Translations under genes and position numbers: made by a program
The notes under the pieces: generated by a model
What the model saw: only the letters and a program-made list of their open reading frames with translations
The model's database searches: none
Told to the model about the DNA's origin: nothing
In this document: positions 9,753 to 21,189 of the stretch, in pieces
Position numbering within the stretch: position 1 is the first letter of the stretch
How the letters are laid out: every line of letters begins with the position of its first letter
Assembly (NCBI RefSeq): GCF_012489685.1
Contig: NC_080042.1
Coordinates: 23,822,150-23,886,149, forward strand
Reading direction: 5' to 3'
From: Lotus japonicus
Taxonomy: Eukaryota; Streptophyta; Magnoliopsida; Fabales; Fabaceae
Length of the DNA stretch: 64,000 nt

Positions 9753-10961
9753 TGAAGGTATGAAAAACGGTAGAAAGGGGGGGGGTTTGAATAACGTTTT
9801 CAGAATAAAACTTCCACCTTAAAGATTTTGACAAATCTTTCAAGAACTTAAGTGCTAAAGATAAGAGATAGAAAAACACACAAGGATTTTATCCTGGTTC
9901 ACTTGATAAATCACTCAAGCTACTCCAGTCCACCCGTTAAGGTGATTTCTTCCTTCTTAGAATGAAGGCAATCCACTAATCAGGTAAGAGTTACAACTGC
10001 ACTTGAAACCTACAAGTCTAACAATTACACTGACTTAGCTCACACTAAGATTCACTCTCTTAGTCTTCTCTAGGATCCGATCAACCTTGATCTCCTAAAG
10101 GAACTAAACAAACTGTTTATCAAAGAATTGTTTACAAGAGATTTGCTTCTAAAAAGCTAATAGTAAACTCAATGAATTTCAGATGAAAGAAAACTTAGAA
10201 GATTTTGAATATGTCTTGCGTATGTGAATGCTTCTTACTGCCGTTTCTTTCAGTCTTCAGCCTCTATATATACTCCAAGGATTAGGGTTGAGCGATGCAT
10301 GGGAAATGCTACCGTTGGAGGGCAGTTCTGGAAAATCCAGCTTCTGCTGTGGCTGAGAACGTTAGGTAGGTCGTCAGGAAGGTACAGTTGCTTTTGTACT
10401 TGGATAGCGACGCGACCTTTAAACCTAGGAGACTTCTGATCAGGGGAATGCTTCATATTGGAACTTGTGAAGCCGGTTGATCAGAGTCAGAGGGAAAGCA
10501 CAGATCCTCTGACCATTGTATCTTCTGATTCTGAACTCAAAGGGAAGAACATGGCCTTCAGAGTTTCTTGCTTCTGGACATCAGAGTTTCCACTATTCAG
10601 CTTCTGGATCTTCAAAGTCTTCTACACCATCAGAACATCTGAACCTTCAGTGTTTCTTGGTTATCAGAACTTCTGGATCTTCAGAGCTTCTAGCGACTGA
10701 GTCCACATCAGAGTTTGTATAACTTCAGAACTTCTGAAGCTTTTCCACTGTTCATACTGAACATGGTGAATGCGAAAGCGTTGCTTGGGTCACTCTTTAT
10801 ACACAGTGCTTCTGATTTGTGTGAGATTGAGTTGAGGTCAGAGCCTGTAAATAGCACACTCTGAAAAACACGTTAGAGTACCACAATTGTTCATATCAAA
10901 AGGTTAACTTGTAATCATCAAAACATAGAGTTGTACTACTAGATCAAAACTTGATCTTACA
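9753..10961 (-). repeat. SIRE-1 5' LTR
   Basis: Nearly identical to the left LTR; the G run is nine here instead of seven. Minus-strand TATATATA near 10264-10273 is the likely promoter TATA box of the element. Confidence 0.95.
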
Positions 10962-11180
10962 ATGTTGGGAAAGGAAAACAACTTGCTACAGAGGAAAGGA
11001 TTCATACCAAGGAGGGGACAAGAGCTGAGGAGTTGAACGAGGAAGAACGTGGGAACGATGGTAATATTTTAACTGTCCTCTTATTCTAGAATAACTTACT
11101 CCTTTATCTTCGAAACGAGTGTGACGCGCCTAACTTGTATTTACTACTTAGACTATGATCTTATGATTACTATTCCCAGT
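10962..11180 (+). pseudogene. Tekay-1 gag end and decayed protease
   Basis: After the target duplication the gag frame continues as GKGKQLATEERIH and reaches a TAG at 11087-11089. The surrounding pattern (ILTVLLF, then NEC about twelve residues on) resembles the protease segment LFDSGATHSFI...NEC of Tekay elements, but the Asp-Ser-Gly site is replaced by a stop and unrelated residues. Protease is therefore dead. The protease identification is an inference from spacing. Confidence 0.55.
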
Positions 11181-11344
11181 AGGACCTTATTCGAGGTTGC
11201 TCGTGATTTAACTATAGAAGTTACACGGGGCCTAGGATAGCACGCTGAGCTAGGAAGTTGTTTTACCGACGCGTTGATAAGGAAGCTAGGATCTCAGGGA
11301 AATTCCTTATGGGTACGATACGTAGGATTTAAGGGCGTTTAGTT

Positions 11345-12115
11345 TTGAAGCGGAATCGTTGGAGGATCTTTCGGCAAAAGGGATTCATTCGATCAAGTGT
11401 TTCACCGTGGGGAGCGCTAGTGCTTTTAGATAAGAAGAAAGACGGAAGGTCGAGATTGTGTGTGGATTATCGACAACTGAACAAGGCTACGATCAAGAAC
11501 CGATACCCGTTGCCGAGGATAGATGATTTGATGGATCAATTACGAGGGGCTGCCGTATTTTCCAAGATAGACTTAAAGTCAGGCTATCATCAGATCAGGG
11601 TGAAGACTGAGGATATACCGAAGACTGCTTTCAGAACATGCTACGGACACTATGAGTACCTAGTGATGCCGTTTGGAGTGACAAATGCACCTGCTGTTTT
11701 CATGGATTACATGAACCGCATCTTTCATGGATTCTTAGATCGGTTTGTGGTGGTGTTTATTGATGATATATTGATATATTCGAAGGACGCAAAGGAACAT
11801 GGAGGACATTTGCGCCAAGTTTTACAAGTGTTGAGGGAGAAAAAGCTGTATGCGAACCCTTCCAAGTGTGAATTCTAGCTGGAGGAAGTCAATTTCTTAG
11901 GCCATGTTATCTCAAAGGAAGGCATAGCTGTGGACCCAGTGAAAGTGGAGATTGTTTTGGCTTGGGAGCAACCGAAGACGGTGACAGAGATCAGAAGTTT
12001 TGTGGGTTTAGCTGGGTATTATAGACGCTTCATTGAGGGATTTGCCAAGATTGTTGGACCTTTGACTCAACTGACGAGGAAGGATTAACCTTTTACATGG
12101 GCTGAGGGTGTGTGG
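11345..12115 (+). pseudogene. Tekay-1 reverse transcriptase remnant
   Basis: Clear Ty3-gypsy RT from [12 protein letters not shown] through [36 protein letters not shown] and the catalytic [12 protein letters not shown] replaces Trp after NPSKCEF (11876). Beyond it the frame still reads [14 protein letters not shown] and [18 protein letters not shown] up to a TAA near 12086. The part before GFIRSS is abbreviated: the spacing from protease to RT is shorter than usual, so a deletion probably lies between 11180 and 11345. Confidence 0.9.
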
Positions 12116-13245
12116 TTCCGTAGCGGAATCGTTAGGGACTTGATATCAGGATATTTGTGGTTACTGGATGTTAGGAACTCATTGACTGTTCCAGTGGGTT
12201 TTTCTAAATTTCCACCTTCGATGTATTAGGCCTGATCAACCTAATATTGAGGGGGTGATATTCGGAATCACAGCTGGTTATGGACTTTGATAGAAGGAGG
12301 TGTAAGATGAATTTGAATTGATCGAGGATTAGTCGGATTTGAGAGGAAAGTTCGTGTTAAGTAATTGATTTTCCTTGGGAAGGAGTTGTAGCTTTAAGAA
12401 ATGAATATTCATTTAAGAAGTGTTGGAGAGTTAAAGGATATTGGTGGTTCAAACTTAGTGGAGGTTTAGATTTTAAGCCAATTGATTTTATCCCAAACGC
12501 GTGAGACATGAAGTCTTGTCAGGTTCTGATCGAGAGGCTAAGTGTTGGATTGATTGGAGGATGATCAAGTTACAGAAAGGAAAATGTTAGTATTAAGATG
12601 AATACCTGAGGTTGTTATATTTGGACGAGTTTCGTAGAGTTTAAGAGTCAATGGAACTTTGTTATGGATTTTGATGATGCATATTAGGGTTAACAAGTGA
12701 ATTTTACTAAAGTTGAATGAGAATGCTAGGGCTAAGGTTGATCTAGTGAGCTGAGATTCATGTACACATAAGAGATTTAGTGGTGTTAGCGGTTACGATA
12801 ACAGTTAAATCTCAGAATGTTGAAGGATCGGATGATAAAATGGCTAGTTAAGTCCCTTGAGGTATAGTTATGATTTAATGTTTTAGAGGATAAGTCTCGA
12901 TTCGTGCGAAGTGGTTGGGACTTCAGTAAGTGTAAATAGGTTTGAGTGAGGGAAGTTTTGAGGAAGAAGACGATAATAATGGATTGTTAGATATTAAGAG
13001 GAGGACTATTTTATAAGTTGTTGATAAATTGATATTGAAGGGGATAAGATTAATGAAGGACAAGAAATAAGGACATAAGTCGAGTTTTAATTCGAATAGT
13101 GACTAAGTAGAAGTTTGATTTCTTGGTGCATGTAAAGATAGTTACGAAGTTGGAGGTGTTTTAATGGACTAGTGGTTTCCAAGGGGATGATTCGTCTAGG
13201 AGTTATCGAACAGACAAGTGGAGTTTTGGACTGTAGATGAGGATC
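12116..13245 (+). other. Degenerate pol interval (expected RNase H) of Tekay-1
   Basis: No domain is recognisable in any frame. The sequence aligns by eye with the reverse complement of Tekay-2 (50150-51200), so this non-coding state is shared by both copies and is not private decay. RNase H would be expected here by position. Confidence 0.45.
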
Positions 13246-13606
13246 ACGAGGATGAGTTGAGTATTTACTTTGATATGACAGAGAGGCACCGAGTTTAAGA
13301 AGAATTTCGGACGACCGAAAGTAAAGAAGCAAGTGGCTAAGATTGTGCGACTGCACGGAATGCCAACCGGTATCATTTCAAGCAGAGATCCGACGCAGGT
13401 GATCGAGCCATACGACATGAAGTTGAATGATGGTTTGTCTTTTGAGACGCCGACAGTTAGCAGTGGGGATAGAAGAGTGAAACAGTTAAGGGGGAAAACA
13501 GATTGCTTAAGTAAAGGTTATGAGGAACAATGAGACGGGAAATACTACATGGGAATTGGAAGACAAGATCAAGGAACTGTATTCCGGACTTTTCGCAGAA
13601 CTCTGA
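13246..13606 (+). pseudogene. Integrase zinc-binding remnant joined to chromodomain (Tekay-1)
   Basis: The segment EDHEDELSIYF near 13246 resembles the HH part of the integrase zinc finger when compared with Tekay-3, which reads HHGDKLSIHSGT. Only about 140 bp later comes DPTQVIEPYD...FETPTV...RRVKQLRGK, then WELEDKIKELY, which is the linker and chromodomain typical of Tekay integrase C-termini. The whole DDE core, about 900 bp, is absent. A frameshift lies near 13495 and the stop is at 13604-13606. A chromodomain normally directs integration to chromatin. Confidence 0.6.
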
Positions 13607-13643
13607 GTTTCGAGGACGAAACTTTCTTTTTGGAGTGGAGTAT

Positions 13644-16600
13644 TGTAAGACCTAGATTTACAGAACAAGTTAATTTCCGATTCACGCGTAGAATCAGTGT
13701 AAGCGTGACAGGAGTTTGATGTTTGAGAAAGATTAATGAAGAAGAAAGTTCAGGAATAGCTTGAGGAGTGTTGCGTAGTCGCTGTAGGAATTAGTGCGAG
13801 TCGTCTGCACACCTGCCTTATGGCAAGAGTGTCCAGAATAGGCTAATTGCGCTTTTAGAGCAACGTTTAAGTGAGATTTCAAATTCTTGGGAAAATAAAA
13901 GGTTCTCTTTATTTTTCCTTCGACCAGCGTTTCATTTCGGAACCCTGGATTGTACGCACGATAGTATTCACTTTTCGGAAGTCCGACGACGCTAATTTCT
14001 TTGCTTCGAAACCCTAGATTCAAGCGCTGGATGAAGACTTTTTCTATTCGGGACTTCTAACGAAGATTCCATCCGCGTTGCCCGATTTCTTTCGACGTTT
14101 CCAACCTTTCTTCAGAAGGAAGTTTCTTCATCCGACGTCAAACGCAAAAAATAGTTTTGCGACATATTTCAACCCATACTACGTTCAAGCTATTTTCTCA
14201 CTTAAATGAACCAGGAACAAGTATCGACCTTTTATAGAGAGATACTTAACTCTGATGCATAATACGACGACGTCATATTTGTTCTAATTGTCTCACAATT
14301 AGTCTTTAGCTTAGTTTCTACTCATTTCTTGATTCATGGATCATTTTATTTTGCCCAAAGTGATTCAAATTTATATTTTATCATTTCATAGAGTTCCTCA
14401 TAATTTTTGGGATAATAATATATCACCCTTACATTTTTATCTTAACTCTATGAGTTAAATCATTCAGCGTCTAAATCAATCTGTACCGATTAATAAATAT
14501 CTCATCCTTTTTACTTGGCCTTTCTTGCTCCACATCTTTCATGTTGGCCAATCCATTCATTTTACCACATGTTTTCTACTTTATTCATTCAAAATTTCTT
14601 TCCCCTGGCAGAATGCGCAGACCGTAGTCCCTCTGTTTCTCTTATTCACGTCTTCTTTCCCTCACCACTCTCTTTACTCTCATTTTCAATTGGTTTCTGC
14701 AGCAATTTATAATCCTTGTTCCTTTCATCTTGTTCTCATCACCAACCTCATCTCGTTCATTTTCTTTGTGGCAGCGCCCACACACAACTGTGCCTTCTTC
14801 CTTCATGATCAAGCCACCACCTTGGTTCTCTCTTCACCCACGCAAGGCACAAACCGCCACCAATCCTCTCCATGGCCACAACGAAGCCAGCCATCACCAC
14901 CATGATTTTCCTTTCATTTTATTTTCTTCCCCTAAGCAGCACCCACCACATCATTTCTTTTCTTCTAATTTGCTTTTAAGTTGCAGCACCCATATCCTTT
15001 TTCTTTCATTTCATACACCACCACCATAAGATCCCATGCCCTCTCCTTCCTCCATGGAGCTGTACATCATCGTCCCCTCCCTCCTCTTGAGCAAGCCGCC
15101 ACCATTTCTTTCTCTTGAAGAAAACCACCACCACCCCTAAGGCATTTTCATGGTAAAACCTCTTCTCCTTTTTATCATGTTTTTAATGGGTAAAGATTGA
15201 GTTTTGATTTGTTATGCTTTTTCAAAAATGACTTTCATCCAAAGTGCTTTTACAATTGTTGTTCCCTATCACCGGATCTATAGATTTCACTGATTAGTTT
15301 TCTAAAAAGTTGTTTTTTTTAGTTAAGTGATTTTGGAATTTTAATGATTTTAATTTAAGCCTTGATTAGTTATTTTTAAATGTAAAAATGGCTTTGGAAG
15401 TGATTTGGGGAAAAAGGAAAATTTATACATATTTATGTAGTCGTGGCCGAGCCTATGACATGTGTTTTGGGTTTGGAAAATCAATTCTGAAACTTGTTTT
15501 TATTTAGTGAAAATCATAAGTTAAGTTTATGGTGACAAAACTTTGGGCTTAAACACAAGAGGCTGAGAAGTTTTGGGTTAAAATGGAGTTTTAAAAGTAT
15601 TGGGGTCTGTTTGATAAATTTATTAAAGATTGAGGGTTGAAAAATAACTTACCTTTATATGAGGCCCTTTTCGTAATTATGTGCTTATCAAGGGACTATG
15701 GTTGTATTACTTAAAAGTTGAGGACTGGTTTGCAAAATGGGTTTTTCTTAAGGACCTTTCTTTAAAAAAAATCACAAATTTTTTCTCTTCGGACTTTAGC
15801 CCTTGGAACATAAAGCATATGCATTGACCTAAGTGAGTTAGAATGATTAGCTAAACTTATTTTGGAACATTAGATATGACCTTAGAGACTAAGGTTTAGC
15901 ATATGTACTTATGAAGGGTACGAATAACGGAGACGCATGGCGACGAAGACAAAGAACAAACGGAAGTGAGCCAACACGGGAAAGCAAAGATATGATTGGA
16001 TTGGAATTGAGTCGCAACTTAGTAAGGAAAGCGCCTAAGGTTAGGGCAACTTACTATTAGCTATGACTGCATGATAGGCGTCGATAAATTCGACTTATGC
16101 TTTACTTTGATATTGATTGTGATGATGAACTGATGTTATGATGTTTTCTATAATTGTTGATGTGGAGATGTTGTTGAATTGTGCATTTTGACGCGACTTC
16201 GGAGTGGGGAAATCATTGAACTGGTGATGTTTGATATTTCGAGTTGGATGAACAACCCTAGGCAAGTTCAAACTCAAGGTTTGAGACTTAGCCATTCGTT
16301 GGTTTTCGTTGGAATACTTAGACTTTCCCCGGGAAACTTCTTTTGGAGGGTTTTTGGAAAAATTAGAATGATTAGAATTTCGAAAACTAGAGACTTTGGG
16401 AGACTTAGACTTTGAGAAATTAACTCATAACTTGACTAATCCAATTCGAAACGTTTTACTAAACGAGTAAATATAGGGGACCTAAAGGGGAAAATGATTG
16501 CGAAAGACGGGGAAAAGTCGACTTTTGTTGTGGGTTTTGGAATTGGGGAAAGCCACTGAGGTGAGCTACGGTGATGATTGAAAGTCACCGAGTACTCTAG

Positions 16601-17779
16601 TACTCTTGTCATTCGAGTTGTGTTGTATTGACCGACACTAACTCTCGGGTTTTGTGGTTCGAGTTGTGTTGTATTGACCGACACTAACTCTGGGTTTTAG
16701 GTGTTGGGGTTGTGTTGTATTGACCGACACTAACTCCGAGTCGTGTTGTATTGACCGACACTGACTCTGGCTTTGATTTTGGGTTTTGTTATTGGAGTTG
16801 TGTTGTATTGACCGACACTAACTCCGAGTTGTGTTGTATTGACCGACACTAACTCTTGGGTTTGTTTTGAGTTTGGGTTTGAGCTAAACACTTATGTGGT
16901 GAGGACGATTCGATGTTTGGCTAACCATATTGCATCAATCGGGTGAATAACGGGAATGGTTCACATATATATCTATACCCTATCACATGTTGGTTGTATA
17001 TCTACTTATTTCCGTGAGTTGACCCTAGCGCCTTGGCTTTGGTTTCATGTTTGTGTTTGGGCGGTCGGCCTGCTGCCTGACGTCGACGGTGGATTGGGTT
17101 TCGATGGTCTCTCCCTCGGGGGGGATCAGGTTTGAGCTGGTTGATCGACATGCCCCCACCGCTTGGGTGATCTATCTTGCGGGTCATCGAGCGACGTACC
17201 GGGGAAGGGTCATGGAGGACCGGATTGACGAGCGTGGACGTCTATCGAAAGGAGTTCTACGACGCATGAAGTTGAGCTTCAACTTGCCAACTTCAGTTCG
17301 CAGTGGACTTGGTACTGGGAGGGTAGGTTTAGGCAGGCGTCATGTTTTGTGTAGAGCTCTGATTCGTTTTGCTTTTGGGACAAGGTAGGTTCCCGACGCA
17401 TGGCTTTTCGTGTGGTTCTCGTATTGAGGGATCACAGTGAGTTAGTCGGACTGTAGGGGTCTTTCCTTAGGCCATTTTGAGGCCGACTTTTTCCTAGTGG
17501 GTTGTAATTATAAACTTTCTTACTCACACTTCTGGATCTGTAAATATTTGCCTACAGGCACACTACTTTAGAGTCACTGCGAGTGCGCGTGACGTGGGAG
17601 TGCAGCTGAGGCTGTACATGTTTATATTTGATGTATATTGGTTAGTTTAGTGGTTGGGTTATGTCTTTATTTTCTATCGCTTTATTTAAAAGGAATCAAA
17701 CGAAAAAAAAAATTACCTGTTTTCCGCGTAAGGTTTATTTTTGGTTACTAAAGTGGCACCCGGAAATCGGGGTGTTACA
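13644..17779 (+). repeat. Tekay-1 3' LTR, 4136 bp
   Basis: Starts TGTAAGACC after the purine-rich TTTTTGGAGTGGAGTA and ends GGGGTGTTACA. It is homologous along its length to the Tekay-2 (45979-49696) and Tekay-3 (58300-62060) LTRs but about 400 bp longer. No gene is supported; ORFs such as 14525-14905 and 17047-17388 are chance. Confidence 0.9.
16615..16855 (+). repeat. Six copies of a 29-bp minisatellite-like unit in the Tekay-1 LTR
   Basis: The unit contains GTGTTGTATTGACCGACACT and recurs at about 16615, 16661, 16709, 16738, 16795 and 16824. Some copies are back to back and others are separated by 17-28 bp of GGGTTTT-like spacer. Tekay-2 has only two copies (near 47434 and 47488, opposite strand). 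Confidence 0.85.
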
Positions 17780-18637
17780 CAATTGGTACCACATGCATAC
17801 ATTAGAGTCTCACACACTAAGTTTCACGTTTTCAGTGGTTTTATGTGTTTGGTGATTTGTTGGTGAATTGTTTTGTTGTTGTGGTAAAGTCGAATTATTA
17901 TTCTTCTTAAAACTTATAATTTTCCGAAACAACAATAAGAATTATGAAACTGTCTTGAGAGCAAATATTATAATCACTCAGATTTTAAAGAAAAGGTGAA
18001 GAGTTTATAAAGCATAATCTGAATTGTTTACTAGCTCTTTGTTATGCTATATTTTATACAATGTAAGTTCTTACCCTTCTGTTGGAATGATGTTCTATGC
18101 GACATCGCTCAGGTACTTGAGGTAGAGATGTGGCTCATGAGGAGTAGCTACGGAGAGTCTTAGCTTATGTTATTATTATTATTATTATTATTGTTATTAT
18201 TATAAAATAAGTGTCTTGCTCTGTAATGTAACATTGGGTAGATATTTTACGTTACTTTTACACTTTTGTTGAGAGGATTTTATAACCTTTCCTTATGGAA
18301 GTTGTTGAATAATTTTCTAAATTATGGCGATGTCGTACTGTTGATGGCCGAAGTGCTTATGAAATTAAGTTCTGAGTATGATCAATTTTATTGGAATATC
18401 ATGGAAGATAAACCTATTTAGATAAGTGATTTTATGCATCTTAGGATTATCTGGCTGGTTTAGAAATTTTATTGGCAGGAATAATTCATTCTTTGGAAAG
18501 CATATGAACTTATAAATTTTCAAACACAATCAGGGTTAATTTTAATGAGTTTTCGTGAAGTGTAATACACCCTTGATATGTTTTTAAACTCTGATAAACG
18601 TTTTTAAATAAAACAATGGGAAAAATGGGGTGTTACA
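17780..18637 (+). repeat. Element X 5' LTR, 3' part
   Basis: 858 bp matching 20332-21189 of the 3' LTR. It includes an (ATT)n microsatellite near 18171-18202. It is cut on the left by Tekay-1 at the CAATT target. Confidence 0.9.
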
Positions 18638-18816
18638 TTAGTGGTATCAGAGCATGGTCGGTCAGTAGGTTAGGTTTATTAGCATGTCTAATTCCTTTTG
18701 TATTCGATATGTGTTTATGACACAATCGGTACTGTTTTGGAATTCCAAGGACAATGGTCCCGAGTTGTTCGTTTAAGGAAATTTTCGAGGGCGAAAATTC
18801 TTAAGTGGGGGAGAGT
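18638..18816 (+). other. Minimal internal region of element X: PBS to polypurine tract
   Basis: The PBS TGGTATCAGAGC is at 18642-18653 and the polypurine tract AAGTGGGGGAGAGT at 18803-18816. The 150 bp between hold no ORF. Both signals needed in cis for reverse transcription remain, so it could in principle be copied by enzymes from a relative. Confidence 0.85.
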
Positions 18817-21189
18817 TGTAATACCCCACTTTTCGTTATTAGGTTATTTATTATTTTATCTTAATTATTATTATGCTATATGGTATTTTGATAATTTTTG
18901 CGATTTAATTAGATGATTATGTGATTATGTGATTTAATTAGATGATAAGGTCATTAAGTGATTTTATTAGATAATTAAGTTATTATGTGATATAGATAAA
19001 TAAGGGTTTTAGGTTTTAAGTGAGTAGTTGGGAGTGAGGCCCATTGTAAGATTATTTAAGGGTTATGAGAGAATTAAAAAGAGGGAAATCAAAAAATTAG
19101 GATTAGAGAAGCAGCAGAACAGAGAAACACGTGAAAGGTGAAGGAGAGGGGAAAAGGTGGAGAAAACCTAAAATTTGATCTTCAAGAAGAAAAGGGTCAA
19201 GGAGGCTTTGTACCGATGTCATAGAAGGTAAGGGTTTGAATTTACCTTGTATAATTGTAGAATAACAGAGGTTGAGTTTAACATGAAGGAACCCCCATCT
19301 TCTTTGAAAATTCAGAACTGAGAGCCTGTGTTGAGTGTTAACATGTGGTGAGCAAAATTGATTTTGAGCGAAATTGAGGTTCTGGGGAAAATTGGGTTCT
19401 GTTCTGTTCTGTCCGCAGATATCCTAACAGTCTGTGTTGTAGAGAGCATAACTCTCTCTGCAGAATTCCAAATTGAGTGAAACCAATTTTGTATGAAAGC
19501 TAACTGATAGGGCTATGTTGGGTAATATTTTCATAATTTTTCGATTGCTGGTTCAATACCAGAATCATTTGCAAGTTCATTCTGTTTCTGCCCGCAGACA
19601 CCCTAGCAGCCTGTGTTGTAGAGAGCATAACTCTCTCTAAAGAATTTCGAATTGAGTGAAACTAATTTTGTATGAAAGCTAACTCATAGAGTTATATTGG
19701 GTAATATTTTCATAATTTTTGGATTGCTGGTTCAATACCAGAATTATCTGCAAGTTCACTCTGTTTCTGCTCGCTGACACCCTAACAGCCTGTGCTGTAG
19801 AGAGCATAACTCTCTCTACGGAATTCCAAATTGGGTGAAACCAATTTTATATGAAAGCTAACGTATAAGGCTATGTTTGGTAAAATTTTCATAATTTTTG
19901 GACTGCTCATTTAGTACCAGGATTATATGCAAGTGTGCTATGTTTCTGCTTATTTCTGGGATTGATTCTGAAACTGATTCTAGTAATTGATATGAGACAT
20001 TTGATGATTTTGTGTTGCTATTTTGTCAGTGGAATAGTGAATGATTTGATAATTATATTGAAGTGTTATTTTGTGCAATTTTGGTGTGATTTCCGTTATG
20101 GAATTTGGTGAGAAAATATGTTATATATTTGGGGCTGGAGTGGTCTCAAATTGCATGTTTTAATTTATGAGATTTTGCACGAAATACACTTCGTTTAGTC
20201 AAGAGGCAACGTGTCGGTTTTCATCGGAAAACTGAGGTTTGTCCCAGAACTGGAGTGGTTCTGGAAGTCTGGAGTGGACTTCATTGGTGGTTAACTGTCT
20301 GGAGTGGACGCGGTGATACCGCTAAGGTTAACAATTGGTACCACATGCATACATTAGAGTCTCACACACTAAGTTTCACGTTTTCAGTGGTTTTATGTGT
20401 TTGATGATTTGTTGGTGAATTGTTTTGTTGTTGTGGTAAAGTCGAATTATTATTCTTCTTAAAACTTATAATTTTCCGAAACAACAATAAGAATTATGAA
20501 ACTGTCTTGAGAGCAAATATTATAATCACACAGATTTTAAAGAAAAGGTGAAGAGTTTATAAAGCATAATCTGAATTGTTTACTTGCTGTTTGTTATGCT
20601 ATATTTTATACAATATAAGTTCTTACCCTTCTGTTGGAATGATGTTCTATGCGACATCGCTCAGGTACTTGAGGTAGAGATGTGGCTCATGAGGAGTCGC
20701 TACGGAGAGTCTTAGCTTATGTTATTATTATTATTATTATTGTTATTATTATAAAATAAGTGTCTTGCTATGTAATGTAACACTGGGTAGATATTTTACA
20801 TTACTTTTACACTTTTGTTGAGAGGATTTTATAACCTTTCCTTATGGAAGTTGTTGAATAATTTTCTAAATTATGGCGATGTCGTACTGTTAATGGCCGA
20901 AGTGCTTATGAAATTAAGTTCTGAGTATGATCAATTTTATTGGAATATCATGGAAGATAAACCTATTTAGATAAGTGATTTTATGCATCTTAGGATTATC
21001 TGGCTGGTTTAGAAATTTTATTGGCAGGAATAATTCATTCTTTGGAAAGCATATGAACTTATAAATTTTCAAACACAATCAGGGTTAATTTTAATGAGTT
21101 TTCGTGAAGAAGTGTAATACTCCCTTGATATGTTTTTAAACTCTGATAAACGTTTTTAAATAAAACAATGGGAAAAAAGGGGTGTTACA
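18817..21189 (+). repeat. Element X 3' LTR
   Basis: 2373 bp with TG...CA ends. It contains three 179-bp tandem repeats (19402-19938) and an (ATT)n tract near 20722-20752. The first seven codons of the ORF that runs into the Athila gag at 21190 come from the end of this LTR. Confidence 0.9.
19402..19938 (+). repeat. Three 179-bp tandem repeats inside the element X LTR
   Basis: The landmark GCATAACTCTCTCT recurs at 19446, 19625 and 19804, exactly 179 bp apart. Each unit also has a TGTTTCTGC-like start, a GTTCAATACCAG-like segment and an inverted AGAGAG...CTCTCT pair around the landmark. Confidence 0.9.

Larger units (their letters stand above)
400..10961 (-). mobile_element. SIRE-1: complete Ty1-copia element of SIRE/Maximus type with env-like and antisense ORFs
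   Basis: Two LTRs of 1209 bp each (400-1608 and 9753-10961) are flanked by the 5-bp target duplication ATGTT (395-399 and 10962-10966). The tRNA-iMet primer site next to the right LTR shows that the element reads on the minus strand: 5' LTR, PBS, gag, pol, env-like ORF, 3' region, 3' LTR. By eye the LTRs differ by about eight substitutions plus two short indels, so the insertion is recent. Gag and pol are broken: a nonsense codon and a 1-bp deletion in gag, about 1.55 kb missing from pol, and a stop in the late pol region. The 3' polypurine tract beside the left LTR has lost 11 bp. Confidence 0.95.
1..17779 (+). mobile_element. Tekay-1: Ty3-gypsy chromovirus, 5' end outside window, interrupted by SIRE-1
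   Basis: The left part (1-399) is gag, interrupted by SIRE-1 at 400-10961. Gag then resumes, followed by protease and RT remnants, a chromodomain, a polypurine tract and a 4136-bp 3' LTR (13644-17779) with TGTAAGACC...GGGGTGTTACA termini. RT motifs ([32 protein letters not shown]) and the C-terminal chromodomain place it in the Tekay/Del clade, where very long LTRs are usual. The five bases after the LTR (CAATT) also occur at the matching place in the intact copy of the LTR it interrupts (20332-20336), so it inserted into the 5' LTR of element X. Coding parts are full of stops and deletions. Confidence 0.85.
17780..21189 (+). mobile_element. Element X: LTR retrotransposon deletion derivative with a 179-bp internal region
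   Basis: The order is a partial 5' LTR (17780-18637), a tRNA-iMet PBS, a polypurine tract and a complete 3' LTR of 2373 bp (18817-21189; TGTAATACCCC...GGGGTGTTACA). The left part of the 5' LTR is outside the window because Tekay-1 is inserted in it. There is no coding sequence. The leftover bases before the polypurine tract (TTTTCGAGGGCGAAAATTC) resemble the end of a chromovirus pol and 3' leader, so it looks like a gypsy element that lost gag and pol. The two LTR copies differ by roughly a dozen substitutions in 858 bp. Confidence 0.8.

Noticed and set aside
14525..14905. 126-codon ORF in Tekay-1 LTR
   Set aside because: Pyrimidine-rich LTR sequence, not kept in the other two LTRs, no recognisable domain.
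17047..17388. 113-codon ORF in Tekay-1 LTR
   Set aside because: Inside the LTR; the sister LTRs do not keep the frame.
18642..18653. tRNA gene at TGGTATCAGAGC
   Set aside because: It is a primer binding site complementary to tRNA-iMet; no cloverleaf surrounds it.
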